From Adiantum capillus-veneris (taxonomy: Eukaryota > Streptophyta > Polypodiopsida > Polypodiales > Pteridaceae): a stretch of 64,000 nucleotides of DNA. The DNA lies in the NCBI GenBank assembly GCA_014529385.2, contig CM043961.1, positions 15,245,978 through 15,309,977 on the forward strand, in the 5' to 3' direction. The position numbers and the translations under genes are program-made. Shown piece by piece: positions 22,369 to 34,518 of the stretch (positions are counted from its first letter, which is position 1; each line of letters opens with the position of its first letter). Under the pieces are notes generated by a model that was not told the DNA's origin, searched no databases, and saw nothing but the letters and a program-made list of their open reading frames with translations.

Positions 22369-25300
22369 CTATGAACTTGCTCCACTCTCTAATTCATGAG
22401 ATTCAGAATCCGTTTCACTCTGGGAGTCAGTGTCCAAGTCGTGTTGGTCAAAGTCTTCTATTGAGCTATCGGTGTCACTGTCAGATTGGTCCACAATTGC
22501 CTTGCCCTTAGAAGATGCATGTATGGCACTTATCATGTTCAGAGGTGCAATTTGTGGTACCTCTTCCCCCTCTGGTGTGACCCAAGTGGTTCCTCTATTT
22601 CCCCAGGTATCTATGGTTGCAGCTAGGTGTACCCAGTCTACGTTGTCTGATTCCGTCATACCCGGTAACACATCCATGTAAGGAGAATCTTGGCCAATGT
22701 CTGTATCCTTCTTACAAGTGTAACAATATTGTAGTGGGGCCAAGTGAACTGTGGTGTCAGAGCGATGATCAATAATGGTTTTACTCCCTAAGGGGTGTAC
22801 CTTACCAGTCACCAAATCCACTCTAAGGACTGAGTTTTGGAATCGCAAATAGACATGATTTTTAGACCAATCATGAACCATTTGTGCTTCCCTCATGAAT
22901 GGTCGTCCTAAAATCATTTCATATGACATAAGGTGTTTAGAGAAATCCATTACAATGAACGTATGTCGTACCTTGTGTCCTAGAACTTTGATCTTAAGAT
23001 CCTTGAGCATCCCCATAGGTTTGGCTATGGTACCATTTGCCATCTTTACCACAATGTTAGTAACACTGAGGCGGGGTTTTCCCATGGATTCCCAACAATC
23101 TTTTGTAACGATCCTAACTCCCGCACCACCATCAAGAATTCCCTTTATAGTTAATCCCTTGGTAGTGATGGGTAGGGTCGCATTAGACTCGTCGCCTTCA
23201 AAATACTGCCCTAATTCGTTAATGGGTACCTCGATCACAGACTCGTGTCCATCTAAGTCAAGTGATTGCACATGATTTTCCTCATCAATCATAATCGAGT
23301 CAGGCCTATTTGGTTGCGCAAACTGCGGTAATCCCGTTCGTAGCTCTCCGTTAAGGAATGCTCGAAGTGCAAGGAATAACTCAGGATCTCCATACAGCTT
23401 TGCTATGATCGTGGTTCGGACCTCAGAAGACATGAAGTCCACTAGTTTGGCAACATTCATTGGCGTTTTGCAGGGTGTAGGTCCTTGACTAGGAACTGGT
23501 GAGGATGGAATCTCATATTCCTCAATGGGATCAGGTATTCCTTCGTTAAACATCCTTTCCAACAAGAAGGGTGTATGCTCACTTTCTGATGTCCCGTCCT
23601 CACTCCCTTCTTGGATGATACTAGATATGGCTAACGGTCTATGGTTCATGTGGGGTGGATGAACTTGCGTGGGAAACACTGTGTCATGAATTTTGACATG
23701 CATGGGTTCTGGTTCTAGTTTCCTTTGAGTCTCCTCCACTAAACCTCTTAGATGTTTCACCTGCTTAATCTCGTCTACTGGGTTTGGGTACGTCCCAATC
23801 TTCTTTTTACGATTCTTCCCTTTTTGCCCCTGCAGTTTATCTTGGGGGTCTTGGATTGGATTTGGAAACACTTGTGGTGTTTTCAGAGGCTCTTTATGAT
23901 TTTCTCTTATTCGGTTTTCATTTGGTTCCATGTTACGGTTTTCTTTGTCGGTCTTTCCCTTTGTGGTATTGGTTCTAGTCTCCATTGTCTCGATTGAATC
24001 TGAATCATCCTCGAGGTCATTCATATACACGGGGTCATCTCCTGTTCCTATGTTTGTTTTGGAACTTGGCTTTGAATTTTCCGTATTCTGCGACTTCTTC
24101 CTTCGTGTCTTCTTTTTCTTTGCTTGGATAACTGACGCGGTATCTCTCTCTTCGAGGATATGGCCTGGCCCTTGAAGCATGGACCGTGTAATCGCATAAG
24201 CGGGTGCGACGGGTGGTATTGGCGATGTCACACTAGCAATTTCGACCAAATTTAGGGGTGTGATTTTAGGCGCATTTGGGTTATAAGGGCATTGGGCAAT
24301 CAAGTGATCTATGCCACAACGATTACATGTGAGTATTGGCATTGCAGACATGCTCCCTTGATTCATTTGCATATGTGCACCATTCTTTTGCAGCCTAATA
24401 GGGCACTCCGCTGCCCGATGTGGTCCACCACACTCGTAGCATTGAAGAGGTGGCCTCCTAGCTTGGGTGTTGATATTTTGACCTCTGGATGCGAGAGCAG
24501 CAGCTTGATAAACCGGCTTGACTTGCCCCCAACAATCTTCCATGTAGTATATAGGACACTCTTCCAATGTATCAAGTCCGTAGGCAATACTAGTGTCTAT
24601 TTCCTCCTCACAGCCACCTGGATAAGCATTTGATGGCTCGCAACCCACTTGGTTCATAGGGGCGACTCTTGGATGCGGGGGCTGCGGTCCTAGCACAGGA
24701 GGTGGTAGCGGTGTAGCTTGTACAACATTTTGAGATCTAGGGACCATGTGTTGCGGTAGTTGCTCAAGAGGTGGAGCAGGCATCAATACAGAAGTTCGAG
24801 GTGCATCCGTCCAGGCTACACGTGGTCTATTTGCCATCATACGTTTGATCATTAAACAATCCTTAGCTTGGTGACCATACCTACCACATGCGTTGCAAGT
24901 TCCATTAAATTTTACTCTAAACGTAGGGCACTCACTAGTGCTATGTGGACCTAAGCAAATGGAACACCATTGTTGCTCCCTTCTTGGATACATGTGACTA
25001 TTTTGAGGGGGTCGATTATCCTTAAGAGACTCTTGGATTGCCTTGGTGAGTTCTATCAAGAATGTCTCAAATACCTTTGGCTCATTGGCAATGGGCTTTG
25101 CAGTCATGGGTTCATACTCAATGGCTTGTGAGCTAGTGGATCTCGTGTCAGTAGACACCCTCATGCCTGCTATCATCAAGTTGTCCTCTAATTGGATTGC
25201 ATTGGCAGTGACATCTTCCCAGGTTGTGATACCTCTAATCACTAGTCCATTATAGATTCCTTCATTCCTCAACCCTCGAATGAATCGATCAAGAAGTTGG

Positions 25301-27021
25301 TTATTGTTGAAGCGCTCATTTACAAGGCAGCGAGAGTTTAAGTGCTTTAGACGACTAATGAAGTCCCTTACTGACTCTCCTTCCTTACGTTCGGCCTTCT
25401 GTAGCTGAGATGCTACACCCCAAAGCACCCCTTCTCGTATGTACTCCTTTAGAAACAAACTTCGAAGGGTAGGGTAGATTGTTTTCTCGTCCACCCTTAG
25501 GGTCCTATACCAATCTCCAGCCTTCCCACTTAATGTCAAGCTTAAGGCATTGCACTTATGTAGTTCGTTGCGTTCCCCTAAGGAATCACATACTTGTTCA
25601 AACACTTCAATGTGTTTCCTAGCATCTTCGTCCCCATTGAATTTTTGCGTGAGTTTGGCAATTTGTACTGCCTTACTTCTAGGCTCTCTATCAGATGCGT
25701 GACGCATATTTTCCGCGATAGATCAACCTATGGTTTGAGCAAACGGTGCCAAGTCACCTATGTGAGGAGGCAGGGCCGGTGGAGGTACTCTTGGAATCAT
25801 ATGTGGGAGAGGAACGGGTACCGGTCTTGGCATATGTGTGGATGATGCAGGATATGGAACATAACCGGGCATAGGTCCACTCAGATAAGGGCTAGGGAGT
25901 GGCACTCGAGGAGCATGAACAAGTGGTACAATTGGAGGTGTGGGGGCCATGTGTGCATAAGGGGCTACAGGCACATATGGTCGAGGCCCCATATTAGGTA
26001 CTACGACACTAGGTAGTGGCACTGCGCTAACCGTAGATGTCATCGGTACATTCTCTGTCAGGCTTATCCCTGGAGTGAGCACTATGTTTTCCTTAATAGA
26101 GGGTTGAGCCAAGTTAGGGAAGCTAAAGTTTTCGCTCGGAGGCTCAGATTGCATAGAGACCCCAGGTGAAATGACGTAAGATGGGTCCATGGGGCTCATT
26201 AGAGGAGTCTCCATTTGTGATAGAGTAGGCTGTTGAGCCTTGCTCGTATCCAGAAATCTCATGGGGCCAGTTGAGAGTATATTTACCCCTCGGTTTTGCC
26301 TTTCTGATTGAATAATGCCATGGATAACATTACAGATCATTTTCTGTTGATCTTCGATGCTCGTGGCACTAGAGGTGGATTGTACAATCTCTATCCATCC
26401 TACATGGTAGGCGTGGCCAGAGTGTAGATCCGTCAACACCTCAGTGTGGAGGTCGTATGTCCAATGATCATTAATGAACAATCCTTCTAGAGTCGACGTG
26501 TTAACGGTTTCTTGTGAGGTAGAAGCAATGTTGCTCCCCGTGGTTTTACTTGTCACCAACGGTACTCTAGAGGGAACTTCTGAAGGAGGCAGCTCAACAG
26601 GGCCTTCTTGGTAAGAAGTTGGAAGGATATCCACATGGACACTCTTTGGGGGTGTGGGGTCCACGTGCAATGTGAAAGGAGATTCCACTTCCCCACCCCC
26701 TTCGTGTGCTTCATTTGCATCAGGTTCCGAGCGAGTAGCTCTACCTAATGTTTCCATGAAACGGCTAAACATACTAGTACTAGGCTGTGGAGCTTCGGGA
26801 GGTGCATGGCCTTCTCTCTCAGTGTTTTGGGTAGGGTATGCTTCCATGATTTCTGAGTCGGAGGAGGAATCACTAGCGGCTATTTTAGGGTCTTGGGTGG
26901 TGCTACCTTGTGTCCCCGCTGAGGGTCTAGAGCTTATCGTGGATGGGTAATGGGTGTCCGTATGAACAGAGGCACCCTCAATATGCTCGTGTTCTAGCAC
27001 CCGCCCAGAGCGTAAGTGCAT
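22369..27021 (-). pseudogene. gag: Element B Gag and protease
   Basis: Starts at ATG 27021 ('MHLRSGR', a common plant gypsy Gag start). A Pro-rich N-terminal region of about 430 residues ends at an in-frame TGA (25723-25725), after which the same frame continues. Capsid-like region: 'FNGDEDARKHIEVFEQVC', 'LSGKAGDWYRTL', 'REGVLWGVASQLQKAERK'. Four zinc knuckles follow: one canonical Cx2Cx4Hx4C and three short Cx2Cx3Hx4C ('CSICLGPHSTSEC', 'CYECGGPHRAAEC', 'CNRCGIDHLIAQC'). Then about 300 disordered, charged residues, then retropepsin with 'GILDGGAGVRIV' (DGG in place of D-[S/T]-G) and 'MILGRPFM'. A TAG (22369-22371) separates it from RT. Both stops can arise by one transition. Confidence 0.92.
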
Positions 27022-27958
27022 GTGCTTTTGATACCCTAAGGTGTCAAAAAGCTGCTCTAGGAGGCCTTGTGACTAGTTTTTAACGTGTTTTTTGTTTGTT
27101 TTTTTGTTAGATTTTTTAGAGCGTGTCGTGGAATGGGCCGTGTGATAGCTCGAAATGAGCGTATCGGTCAGAGGGTCGTGTCGTGCTTTACAGCCCTCCG
27201 TTTGGTCACTCTATGCCCTCGGAATCCCTAAAACTGTCAATTTCCAGTAGGGAACTAGGCCCAAACTAGAAAGTCTAAGGGTGCAAGTGGGAAGAGAAAG
27301 GAAGAGAGTGGAGGACTTGTCCCACATGCTCTCATTCCCTCTTGAGGGAGTAGGGTATATATATAAGAGTGAGTCTAGTATATATCATAAGACTGAGGCC
27401 TGGGGCCTGGGCCTGGGCTTGGGCTTGGGCTTGGGGAAATGATCCCGATCCCGACCTATCTTTTATACAAACCAACCCGTCCGTTTTTATAACTCACGTT
27501 TTTTATTTTCGAAAAATTTCACCGCCCGCTCGCTCGCGTTTTTGTTTTCCGAATTTTATTTTTTTTTCCAGATTTTTTTTCCGGATTTTTTCTTTCTTTT
27601 TTCTTTTTTTAAAATGCAGAAAATACAGAAATTGAAACCGCAGAAATTGCAGAAATTGAAAAAACGCAAGAAATGCAGAAAATTGAAAAACACAGAAAAT
27701 GCAGAAATTGCAGAAAATTGGAACTTGACAGAAAATTAAACGCAGAAACTGCAGAAATTGAAACTTGACAGAACCAGAAAATGCAGAAAATGCAAAAACG
27801 CAAGAAATGCTAACTGTGCAGTGCAAACCAGAAAACGTAGAAAACACAAAAAACAGAAATCTCCACACAACTACACACACTCATTCCCTGCCTTTCCTAT
27901 GATAAAAATTGCACCACAATAAAGCGTAAAGTGCTAACCGAGCTTAGTGTAGGGCATA
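27022..27958 (-). other. Element B 5' leader with ~12-bp repeats
   Basis: Non-coding leader between PBS and gag. Plus-strand 27614-27850 repeats 'gcagaaattg' and 'gcagaaaatg' words many times. At 27405-27435 is a short 'gggctt' repeat. Plus- and minus-strand ORFs here are repeat artefacts. Confidence 0.75.
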
Positions 27959-27976
27959 TCCCCGGCAGCGGCGCCA
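27959..27976 (-). promoter_or_regulatory. Primer-binding site of B (tRNA-Asp type)
   Basis: Minus strand reads TGGCGCCGCTGCCGGGGA a few bases inside the 5' LTR. It is one base from the tRNA-Asp PBS known from Athila-type elements. Confidence 0.88.
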
Positions 27977-27980
27977 AAAA

Positions 27981-28223
27981 TGTGCGCTCCTTGCCGCACT
28001 GTCGAAGCAAGGGACTTGCCAATACACCGTGTGCGAGCCACAAAAGGCTCCAAGCACACAACAAGCCTAAACTAGCAAACTCAAGAAAGCAAAGGGTGTG
28101 TCACTCACCGCTCTACGCTCGCCTTTGTGGTGGATTCCTCGCCGCGATGAAGAAGAAGCTGCAGTCGTGCCGCGCTCAACCGCTTCGCCGCCGTCGTGCC
28201 TTCGTAATGCTCGATCGCACACA

Positions 28224-28254
<31 letters not shown>

Positions 28255-28576
28255 ATACACACACACACGAGGAGGTGAAGAAGAAGAAGATGGAGATGGA
28301 CATAGAGCAAGAGCACTCTTCTATTGCACAAATGAGAGAATGAGTAAAAATTAGGTTTAGTTGGCTTTTATAGGAGCTCACCCCATTCACACTTGGGCGC
28401 CCATGCTTAGCCAACTAACCCTAGCATGTTCGTGTTAGAGTGCGCCTCTCATCGGCGATCACTCTACCTTTCCCTATTGGACCGACAAGCTCGGTGCCTG
28501 ACTCTACTTAAATAAATAATATGGTTACAGTGTCCGTCGTAGGCGATAGGGTGGCCGTGAGCCACGAGGGTTAACA
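27981..28576 (-). repeat. 5' LTR of element B
   Basis: 596 bp, partner of 15180-15771, with the same ends. Plus-strand ORFs at 27931-28278 and 28098-28343 are LTR artefacts that also occur in the other copy. Confidence 0.93.
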
Positions 28577-31196
28577 GATGTTTTGATAGCATACATACCA
28601 AAGGAATTCCCTTAGAGAAGGCATATGACCTTGTATGCTTGATATGGTATGCTTACGATAGAACACTTGATTGAGTCGTAGTAGATGGATGTGTGTGTCA
28701 AATTACTTCAGAATACACTCCATGTGTGTCACGGCTTCTACCCTACATGTACGACATGGACAGGGCTCTCGCGGAGGGGGCATAACCATGTGTGCTTGCG
28801 GAGGGTATCGCTTTGGTAGCATGATGCGGAGATGTGCTTAGTAGTTGCATATACTCTCGTCTACTCGATCAATGCATGTGTCATATCTGTAGAGCATGTT
28901 GTTGACTTGCTTGAGGCAAGTTGTAACCCTTATGCTTGGGACGCGCTAGGGTAAGCCTAAGAGGTACTCTTATGCCTAACCGATGATAGTGCCATCCTCG
29001 AGGTAACCCCTATGTCTCGGAGGCAGAAAAAGTATGCCTTGCAGGCACCATGTTTGCCTAAGCAGAAGTAAGCATTCCTAGGAGATCATGAAGGTGTGCA
29101 GGGCATATACACATGTCTCAAAGGCAGTTATCAAGCAGAGCTTGAGGTATGCAAGGCGTCAAAGCATGCGTCACATGCATGGCATGGTGATGGCATGTAC
29201 GATGCAAGGACACTAGATTGTGCTACCTACTTGTGCAGGGCATGAGTAAGGCTAGACACATAAGGCTTGTCCAAATGTGAGACTAGGCTCGGCGCTATGT
29301 CTCTTACTCCTTACGTTGGATGAGACTGGGCTAGGCGCTATGTCTCTTACTCCTCATGTTGGACAGTTGGTTCATGTGTGAAGCTTGAGTATGTGGCGAC
29401 TTCGCGCGTTTGGCATATGCTATGAGCATACAAAATTGCAAAGACATAGGCAATGTGTTTGCAGGTTAATTCATATTGCAGGTTATTTCATTATGTACCA
29501 GGCGGTTGTACAGGATACGACGGCGTCTGTGTAGATTTGGCTATGAGACATCTTTATGCGAGCTTTCCCTTTGGAATCTCATGACAACAGGTTGCAGCAA
29601 CAACTACCAGGTTAGCCAAGTTTAAGTTTTTCTTTTTTTTTTCCATGTTTACACTTTGCTTGGCAATGGCTGTCATTGTGCAAAGCAAAGTGCTTTGGCA
29701 ATTTTACATGAAGCAAGGCTTCTCCCTTGTTTCAAGAAACTACCCGATGAGTGGGAATCATGGGCAGTGGCACACAAGTTTGAAAAAACTTGCGAAATAG
29801 GGAATTTCATATCACAGAATCCCTACCAATTTAGACTGTGCAAGGCACTAATATGACATGCAAAGTGCCATATCAAGTCATTTTTGTAAAGTCACGACCC
29901 CATACATGGTAAATGGGTCAAGTTGTGTCTTGTGTTTTATGTTTCCTCTCTCGATGAGAGCGTTCTATAGGTAGCTTGTAGCATACTTATAGGATAAGTT
30001 GCAAGTCAGGCATAAGAGGCGTCCGAGCACACAGATTGGGTAAAAGGGCATAACAAATACAAACTCTTCAACCCAGCATTTTCTCTCTCTCTTTCGTATT
30101 TCTTTCAAGAATAATGAAACTCTTCTAAGAAGATCTTACTACATATCTGTTGGTGTGTCATCTTGAGCCTCAGCTTGAACCAAGGTGATCTACCTCACAG
30201 CTAGCATGTGGCTAAGATGCTACTCAAATTAGTCTTCATCGGTTCGTCGATTGAACACTATTTTGCATAAGGGCTATGAGCCAAACAGGCTACGAGCCGA
30301 TGTCAGGAGAAGGGTAAAACCCAACTATGGGCATTCTTTGGGTGATTGTTTTCAAGAAATACCCAAGGAAGTACACATCGACGTTAATGGACAAGCAAGA
30401 GTCTTGTCATTACAGATGTTTAGGGTGTCATTTTGCACTACATGTTTTCAGTGCGACACTCAAGTCGAGTTTTTGCTACTCTTCAACTCACAGCAGTTGA
30501 TCTCTACAAGAAAGTATAGATGCAGCAATCAGTTGTGCCACCATGGCAGTCCATAAGAGATCGGTAGTTCACTTTTGTGGGTCTCCTGCTCTCTCTATAG
30601 CACTACCGAGTGTCTATGGACATACTGTTTTGGGGTAAGACCCAACAGGTGATTGCTACATCACCCCATAGGCATTAAGGATCACAGTTTGATCTGCATT
30701 GAGGATCACAGTTGACCTCTCCCAATTATACTTTCAAGGAAAGAATTCCGCAATCTACCACGCGGTAGAAGACGAACATACTTTTCAAGTTGATTCCACT
30801 CAATCTGTACACGGTTAACTATGTTGGTTACCGTTATCTGCTAGTTGAGCAGTTTCTACAAAGGGTCTTACCAAAGGGTTTGACTATGTAGATTTTAACC
30901 AAAGGGGTTGGATTGCGAGGGCAACACCCATGGTTCCCAGTGCAATGCTGTTTGTTTTTTCGGGTAGGAGACGTGTTCCTCTCCGTTTGAATACGGGTCA
31001 GTGAACATTACGTTCAAATCTCCAGGTACGCATCTATTGATTTGGTGTTACTCCATTTTCAGTAAACTTTGCTTGGTTTTTCAAGACGTACAAGTACGTT
31101 TGAATTTTACAGAGTCATGCCAAGGGCATGTCGGCACAAAGTATTGTGGGCAAAGTAGCCAATCTATCTTTCTGCCTTATGTTGTTACGAACCTAC
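28577..31196 (+). other. Element A interior, second segment (non-coding)
   Basis: No ORF with a recognisable domain. At about 29281-29367 a ~50-bp sentence is repeated ('ggcgctatgtctcttactcc' twice). The rest is unique-looking sequence with near-random short frames (29656-29856, 30251-30556). It ends at the insertion point of C. Confidence 0.6.
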
Positions 31197-32810
31197 TGAT
31201 AGCCGTTTTTTGGCTCTCCATAATTGCCATAGTAAGTTACTCCACCCTACCAAATTCACCCAAACGCTATGGCTATCCCTACCATTTCACTGTACATAGG
31301 CGTGTGTGAGTTAGGGGGCTTTTCCCATATCTTCTTAAAAACCTTCAGCTACCTAGTCACTGGGCTAGTTGAGCCAAAAAAATAAAAAAAATAAAAAAAT
31401 AAAATTATATTATGGCCTCTTTGTGTGTAAATATTTCATTGTATATATGGCCTAAATATAGGGATTTTTTATAATTATTTTGGTATTTTATTTAAATATT
31501 TCTACTTATGTGTGTGTTTTATTAAACCTATGTACATCTTCTTTCATCCTCTTACACCATAATTATATTTTTTGCCAATATGTACATACTCTAACCTCAT
31601 ATTTTTCCATTATACAAATCACTCCCACATTTTCACCCTCACCCTCGTGAAAACAAAAAATTGATTTCTACTCATTGGTTACGTTTATTATATTATTTAC
31701 TTGCATACCTTTTCCTCTTTCACCCAAAATAATTCAAGGAGGGACCATATCATATGATTCCAATACCTTTCCATATCCATAACTCCTCCATATTTTTATT
31801 ATTATTTTTACTCATTATTTCAACACCATGTGCTCATTGAGCTAAAGTCCATGAATAGTCCATACACTAGTCCCACCATGTATATATTTCTTTATTCACC
31901 AATAATCCTCCTCCATGCATGGGTCAAGGGCAACTTGGATGCTTTGTATTATAATATGACAAAGGAGGGGCTCACTCTTGGATGCATTGTACAAATTCAA
32001 CAAAGGAGGGGGCCACTAGAAGACTTTTGCAAGCATAAAAAAAAGGCTTTTTGGTGAGAATTTTGGCACCTATCTCCACTCCGAATTTGGAGCGGTGGTC
32101 AAAAGAGAAAATGTATCCCACGCTCTGAATAATCACCTCAAATTTTTTCATGATTTTTGGAGCTACCAGTGGTGAGCTATGATTTTTTGAGTGGACCCCA
32201 GTCTGCCCACTTTTCTCACAAGTAGCCCTTAGTCTTCTCTCACCCTTCCACACACCTACTCACTCTTACACATCCCTCCCTCTCCTTTCCTCACTCAAAC
32301 CTGCAATTTCCATGGCTTCTCCCACCCTCTTCACCATTACCCTTCTCTCTCATCCCTATAGTTCTTTTATGAACCTCTACATACATACACCCTCTCCATG
32401 TCTCTCTCTATTGCTTCTATGTTACAATTTCATTTACCTCTCCTAAAAATATCTAAAATTCAGCATCTTAACCATGATAACTTCTGCAAATTGAGGATTT
32501 TTCATCAACAAATCCTCTTTTCATCGTGGTGGTCAACCATGGCGGCGACGTAAAGAAGCGAAGAAGAAGAAGAAGACCAACGGTCATTTTTTCCACAATC
32601 TACACAAGGGTGAGTTCAAGCTTCTTCAAAGCTTCACCATCTCAATGATTCTCTTTTAATTCACCCCTCTTCCTTCATCAAATCAACTCACTCTACCCAT
32701 TGTAAATGTAACATTAACTTTCTAGTGATTACTAACGAGTAACATACTAACACAAAATAGCATTGACCCAACCATAAAAGACACCTCACCTCAAGACATG
32801 TGTATAGTAA

Positions 32811-32882
<72 letters not shown>

Positions 32883-33904
32883 TTACTTACTTTCACCTTA
32901 TCTACCATCAATAATGCTCTCTTTTGAGCCCACACCCATGACTCAAGCAGACAAAGAAGGCCCGCAATGTTTTGATATTCAAAAAAATCATAATCCTGAT
33001 TTGTTAGCTTGTAAATTAGGATTTCCAATAATCTTTATGAGGGGTCTCCAACCCATAAATAGACCCCTCTCCTTCTTGTAAAACAACCTCCAATATCTCA
33101 CATAGCACCCCAACACTCTATGCATGAGGAGAGACTTAGGTGTAGCAACCACTTGTGAGATTCACTCTTGGTGTGAGAGAAGCCTTTAGGCTACACATTG
33201 TAAGTGAGAGAGCGTGAGTTCCACAAATCTCAAAACCACTATTGTATATGCTCCTTCATCATCAATAAATTGAGGTTTGGTGCATCAAAGGCATGATTCG
33301 ACGTTCAAATCTTCGTCCTTCCATTTGTGCAATACGGTTTGGTGAATTCAAGGTGACTTGTGTATTTTGAGTTTTTATCGGTTGATCTTGATTTTAGAAA
33401 GTGTTTTAGTGTGTTTTTCATTGCCATTTTTTTGTCCATTGCAAGAGGGTATTGTGGTGAGAGGTCTCCCACACCCTAAGACAGTGTGTGTGTGTGTGTT
33501 TTGGCAATGTTTAGAAATCACTAAGCATTGAGTGAGTTTTGTACAAGTTCTATGATAGCATCATAACGAACCATCTCCATTTGCAAGTCACAAATAAGGT
33601 ATTACGCAAGATCCTTTCCTCTCTCTCTTCCCTTTGCTCTAGCTCTCTCTGGTCCATTTCATGTGTGTCTTGGTGTGAGGTTGCTTGTGTGTGTTGTGTG
33701 GTGCATCTTCTTGGTTGTGCCAAAATCTATCTTGCGTCCTAGTTCGCATACCATAACTAGGTGGTGCCCCTATCTTGTTTGGGTTTGGCTGTGGGTTTGT
33801 TGTTGTGTTGTGCGTGTGGTTGCCCCAGCCCCAATTGAGTAGCACGGGAGCCTTGAGGGGTGTTTAGAGGTCGCCTCTCTTGTTGCCCGCCCTGGACCGC
33901 CTCA
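31197..33904 (+). repeat. 5' LTR of element C
   Basis: TGATAGCC...CCTCA. It contains a long (TC)n at about 32812-32881, mostly missing from the other LTR and accounting for much of the length difference. The TATA position reads CATAAATA (33054-33061) whereas the 3' LTR has TATAAATA. An AATAAA-like signal is near 33266. ORFs within it are shared with the 3' LTR and look non-coding. Confidence 0.93.
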
Positions 33905-33908
33905 ATTT

Positions 33909-33925
33909 TGGTGCCCCCACTGAGG
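33909..33925 (+). promoter_or_regulatory. Primer-binding site of C (tRNA not identified)
   Basis: TGGTGCCCCCACTGAGG, four bases after the LTR end. The same site with one change follows the LTR of E (55097-55112). Its complement ends ...GGGGGCACCA, as a tRNA 3' end should. Confidence 0.7.
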
Positions 33926-33981
33926 ACAGGCTTGTGTATGTTTTGTGAAGGCTCAACCTTTAGCATAATCAAGTAGCTTGC

Positions 33982-34194
33982 ATGAATCACGAGAATTTGT
34001 ATGATCCCTTCATTCCCATTGCAAGGCAAAAGGTGCACATAATTGTTAGTACTAAGTTGCAATTTCAGCGAGTAATTCGTAGAATTTTAGGTCCTCTTAG
34101 GTTGGTAGAGATAAACGCATCAGTAAATCCTTTTATTTTGCCTCTCATTAGGTACGACCTTAGTTTGGACGTCTATATTTTTGTTTTGTTTTAA
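33982..34194 (+). CDS. Leader small ORF 1 of element C (70 aa)
   Basis: ATG start, 70 codons. The C-terminal ~50 residues align with the next ORF and with the small ORF of E at 55651: 'LGPLRLVEINASVNPFILPL', then 'LDVYIFVLF' at the very end. Conserved features are a hydrophobic [I/V]-x-[I/V] start, a Gln near the middle, G-x-x-R, A-S-x-[N/D], LPL and a hydrophobic end right at the stop. No transmembrane stretch long enough for an anchor and no known domain. It lies 57 bp after the PBS and 21 bp before its homologue, upstream of gag, in a position where leaky scanning or reinitiation would be needed to translate gag. Confidence 0.6.
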   Translation: MNHENLYDPFIPIARQKVHIIVSTKLQFQRVIRRILGPLRLVEINASVNPFILPLIRYDLSLDVYIFVLF

Positions 34195-34215
34195 GAATTA
34201 GGTCATCCATAGACC

Positions 34216-34434
34216 ATGGATAATGGCCCAGGAATACAGGTTTTTCCCTTTCATTTCACTCCACACATTAGAGTAAACATTGCAATTAGTAGAAAAATCC
34301 ATTTTCAACAACGTATGGTATTCATGTTTGGTGCCCAAAGAGTAGGAGAAATTCTCGCGTCACCAAACCCTGTCATTCTACCTCTTATTGATTATCATAG
34401 GTCATTTGATGTGAATATTTTTATTTTGTTGTAG
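34216..34434 (+). CDS. Leader small ORF 2 of element C (72 aa), homologue of ORF 1
   Basis: ATG start, 72 codons. Core motif 'FGAQRVGEILASPNPVILPL' followed by 'FDVNIFILL' at the end; clearly a diverged tandem duplicate of 33982-34194. Survival of open frames of almost equal length in three diverged copies (two here, one in E) argues for coding constraint. Function unknown. Confidence 0.6.
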   Translation: MDNGPGIQVFPFHFTPHIRVNIAISRKIHFQQRMVFMFGAQRVGEILASPNPVILPLIDYHRSFDVNIFILL

Positions 34435-34518
34435 AATAGATTGCAATTTAGAAAATATTATTGTGTAAATCTTTTAAAGAAAGAAAAAACAAAAACGCGT
34501 TACTTTGAAATCAATTCA

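Larger units (their letters stand above)
15180..28576 (-). mobile_element. Element B: near-intact 13.4-kb Ty3/gypsy retrotransposon
   Basis: LTRs of 592 bp (15180-15771, 3') and 596 bp (27981-28576, 5') differ at about nine sites plus a TC-repeat length change. The flanks are GATAT and GATGT, a target duplication with one mismatch. A tRNA-Asp-type PBS sits beside the right LTR and a polypurine tract beside the left one, fixing minus orientation. Gene order on the minus strand is Gag-PR-RT-RH-INT, then two extra ORFs. There is no chromodomain after integrase and no second RNase H. With the PBS this fits a non-chromovirus (OTA) lineage, nearer Athila than Tat. Confidence 0.95.

Noticed and set aside
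23752-24175. Plus-strand ORFs inside element B gag
   Set aside because: Shadow frames opposite the minus-strand Gag; no domain, Leu/Phe-rich composition.
31830-32253. ORFs repeated in both LTRs of C (75 and 93 aa)
   Set aside because: They are present in both copies only because LTRs are duplicates; the two strands overlap and neither has a recognisable domain.
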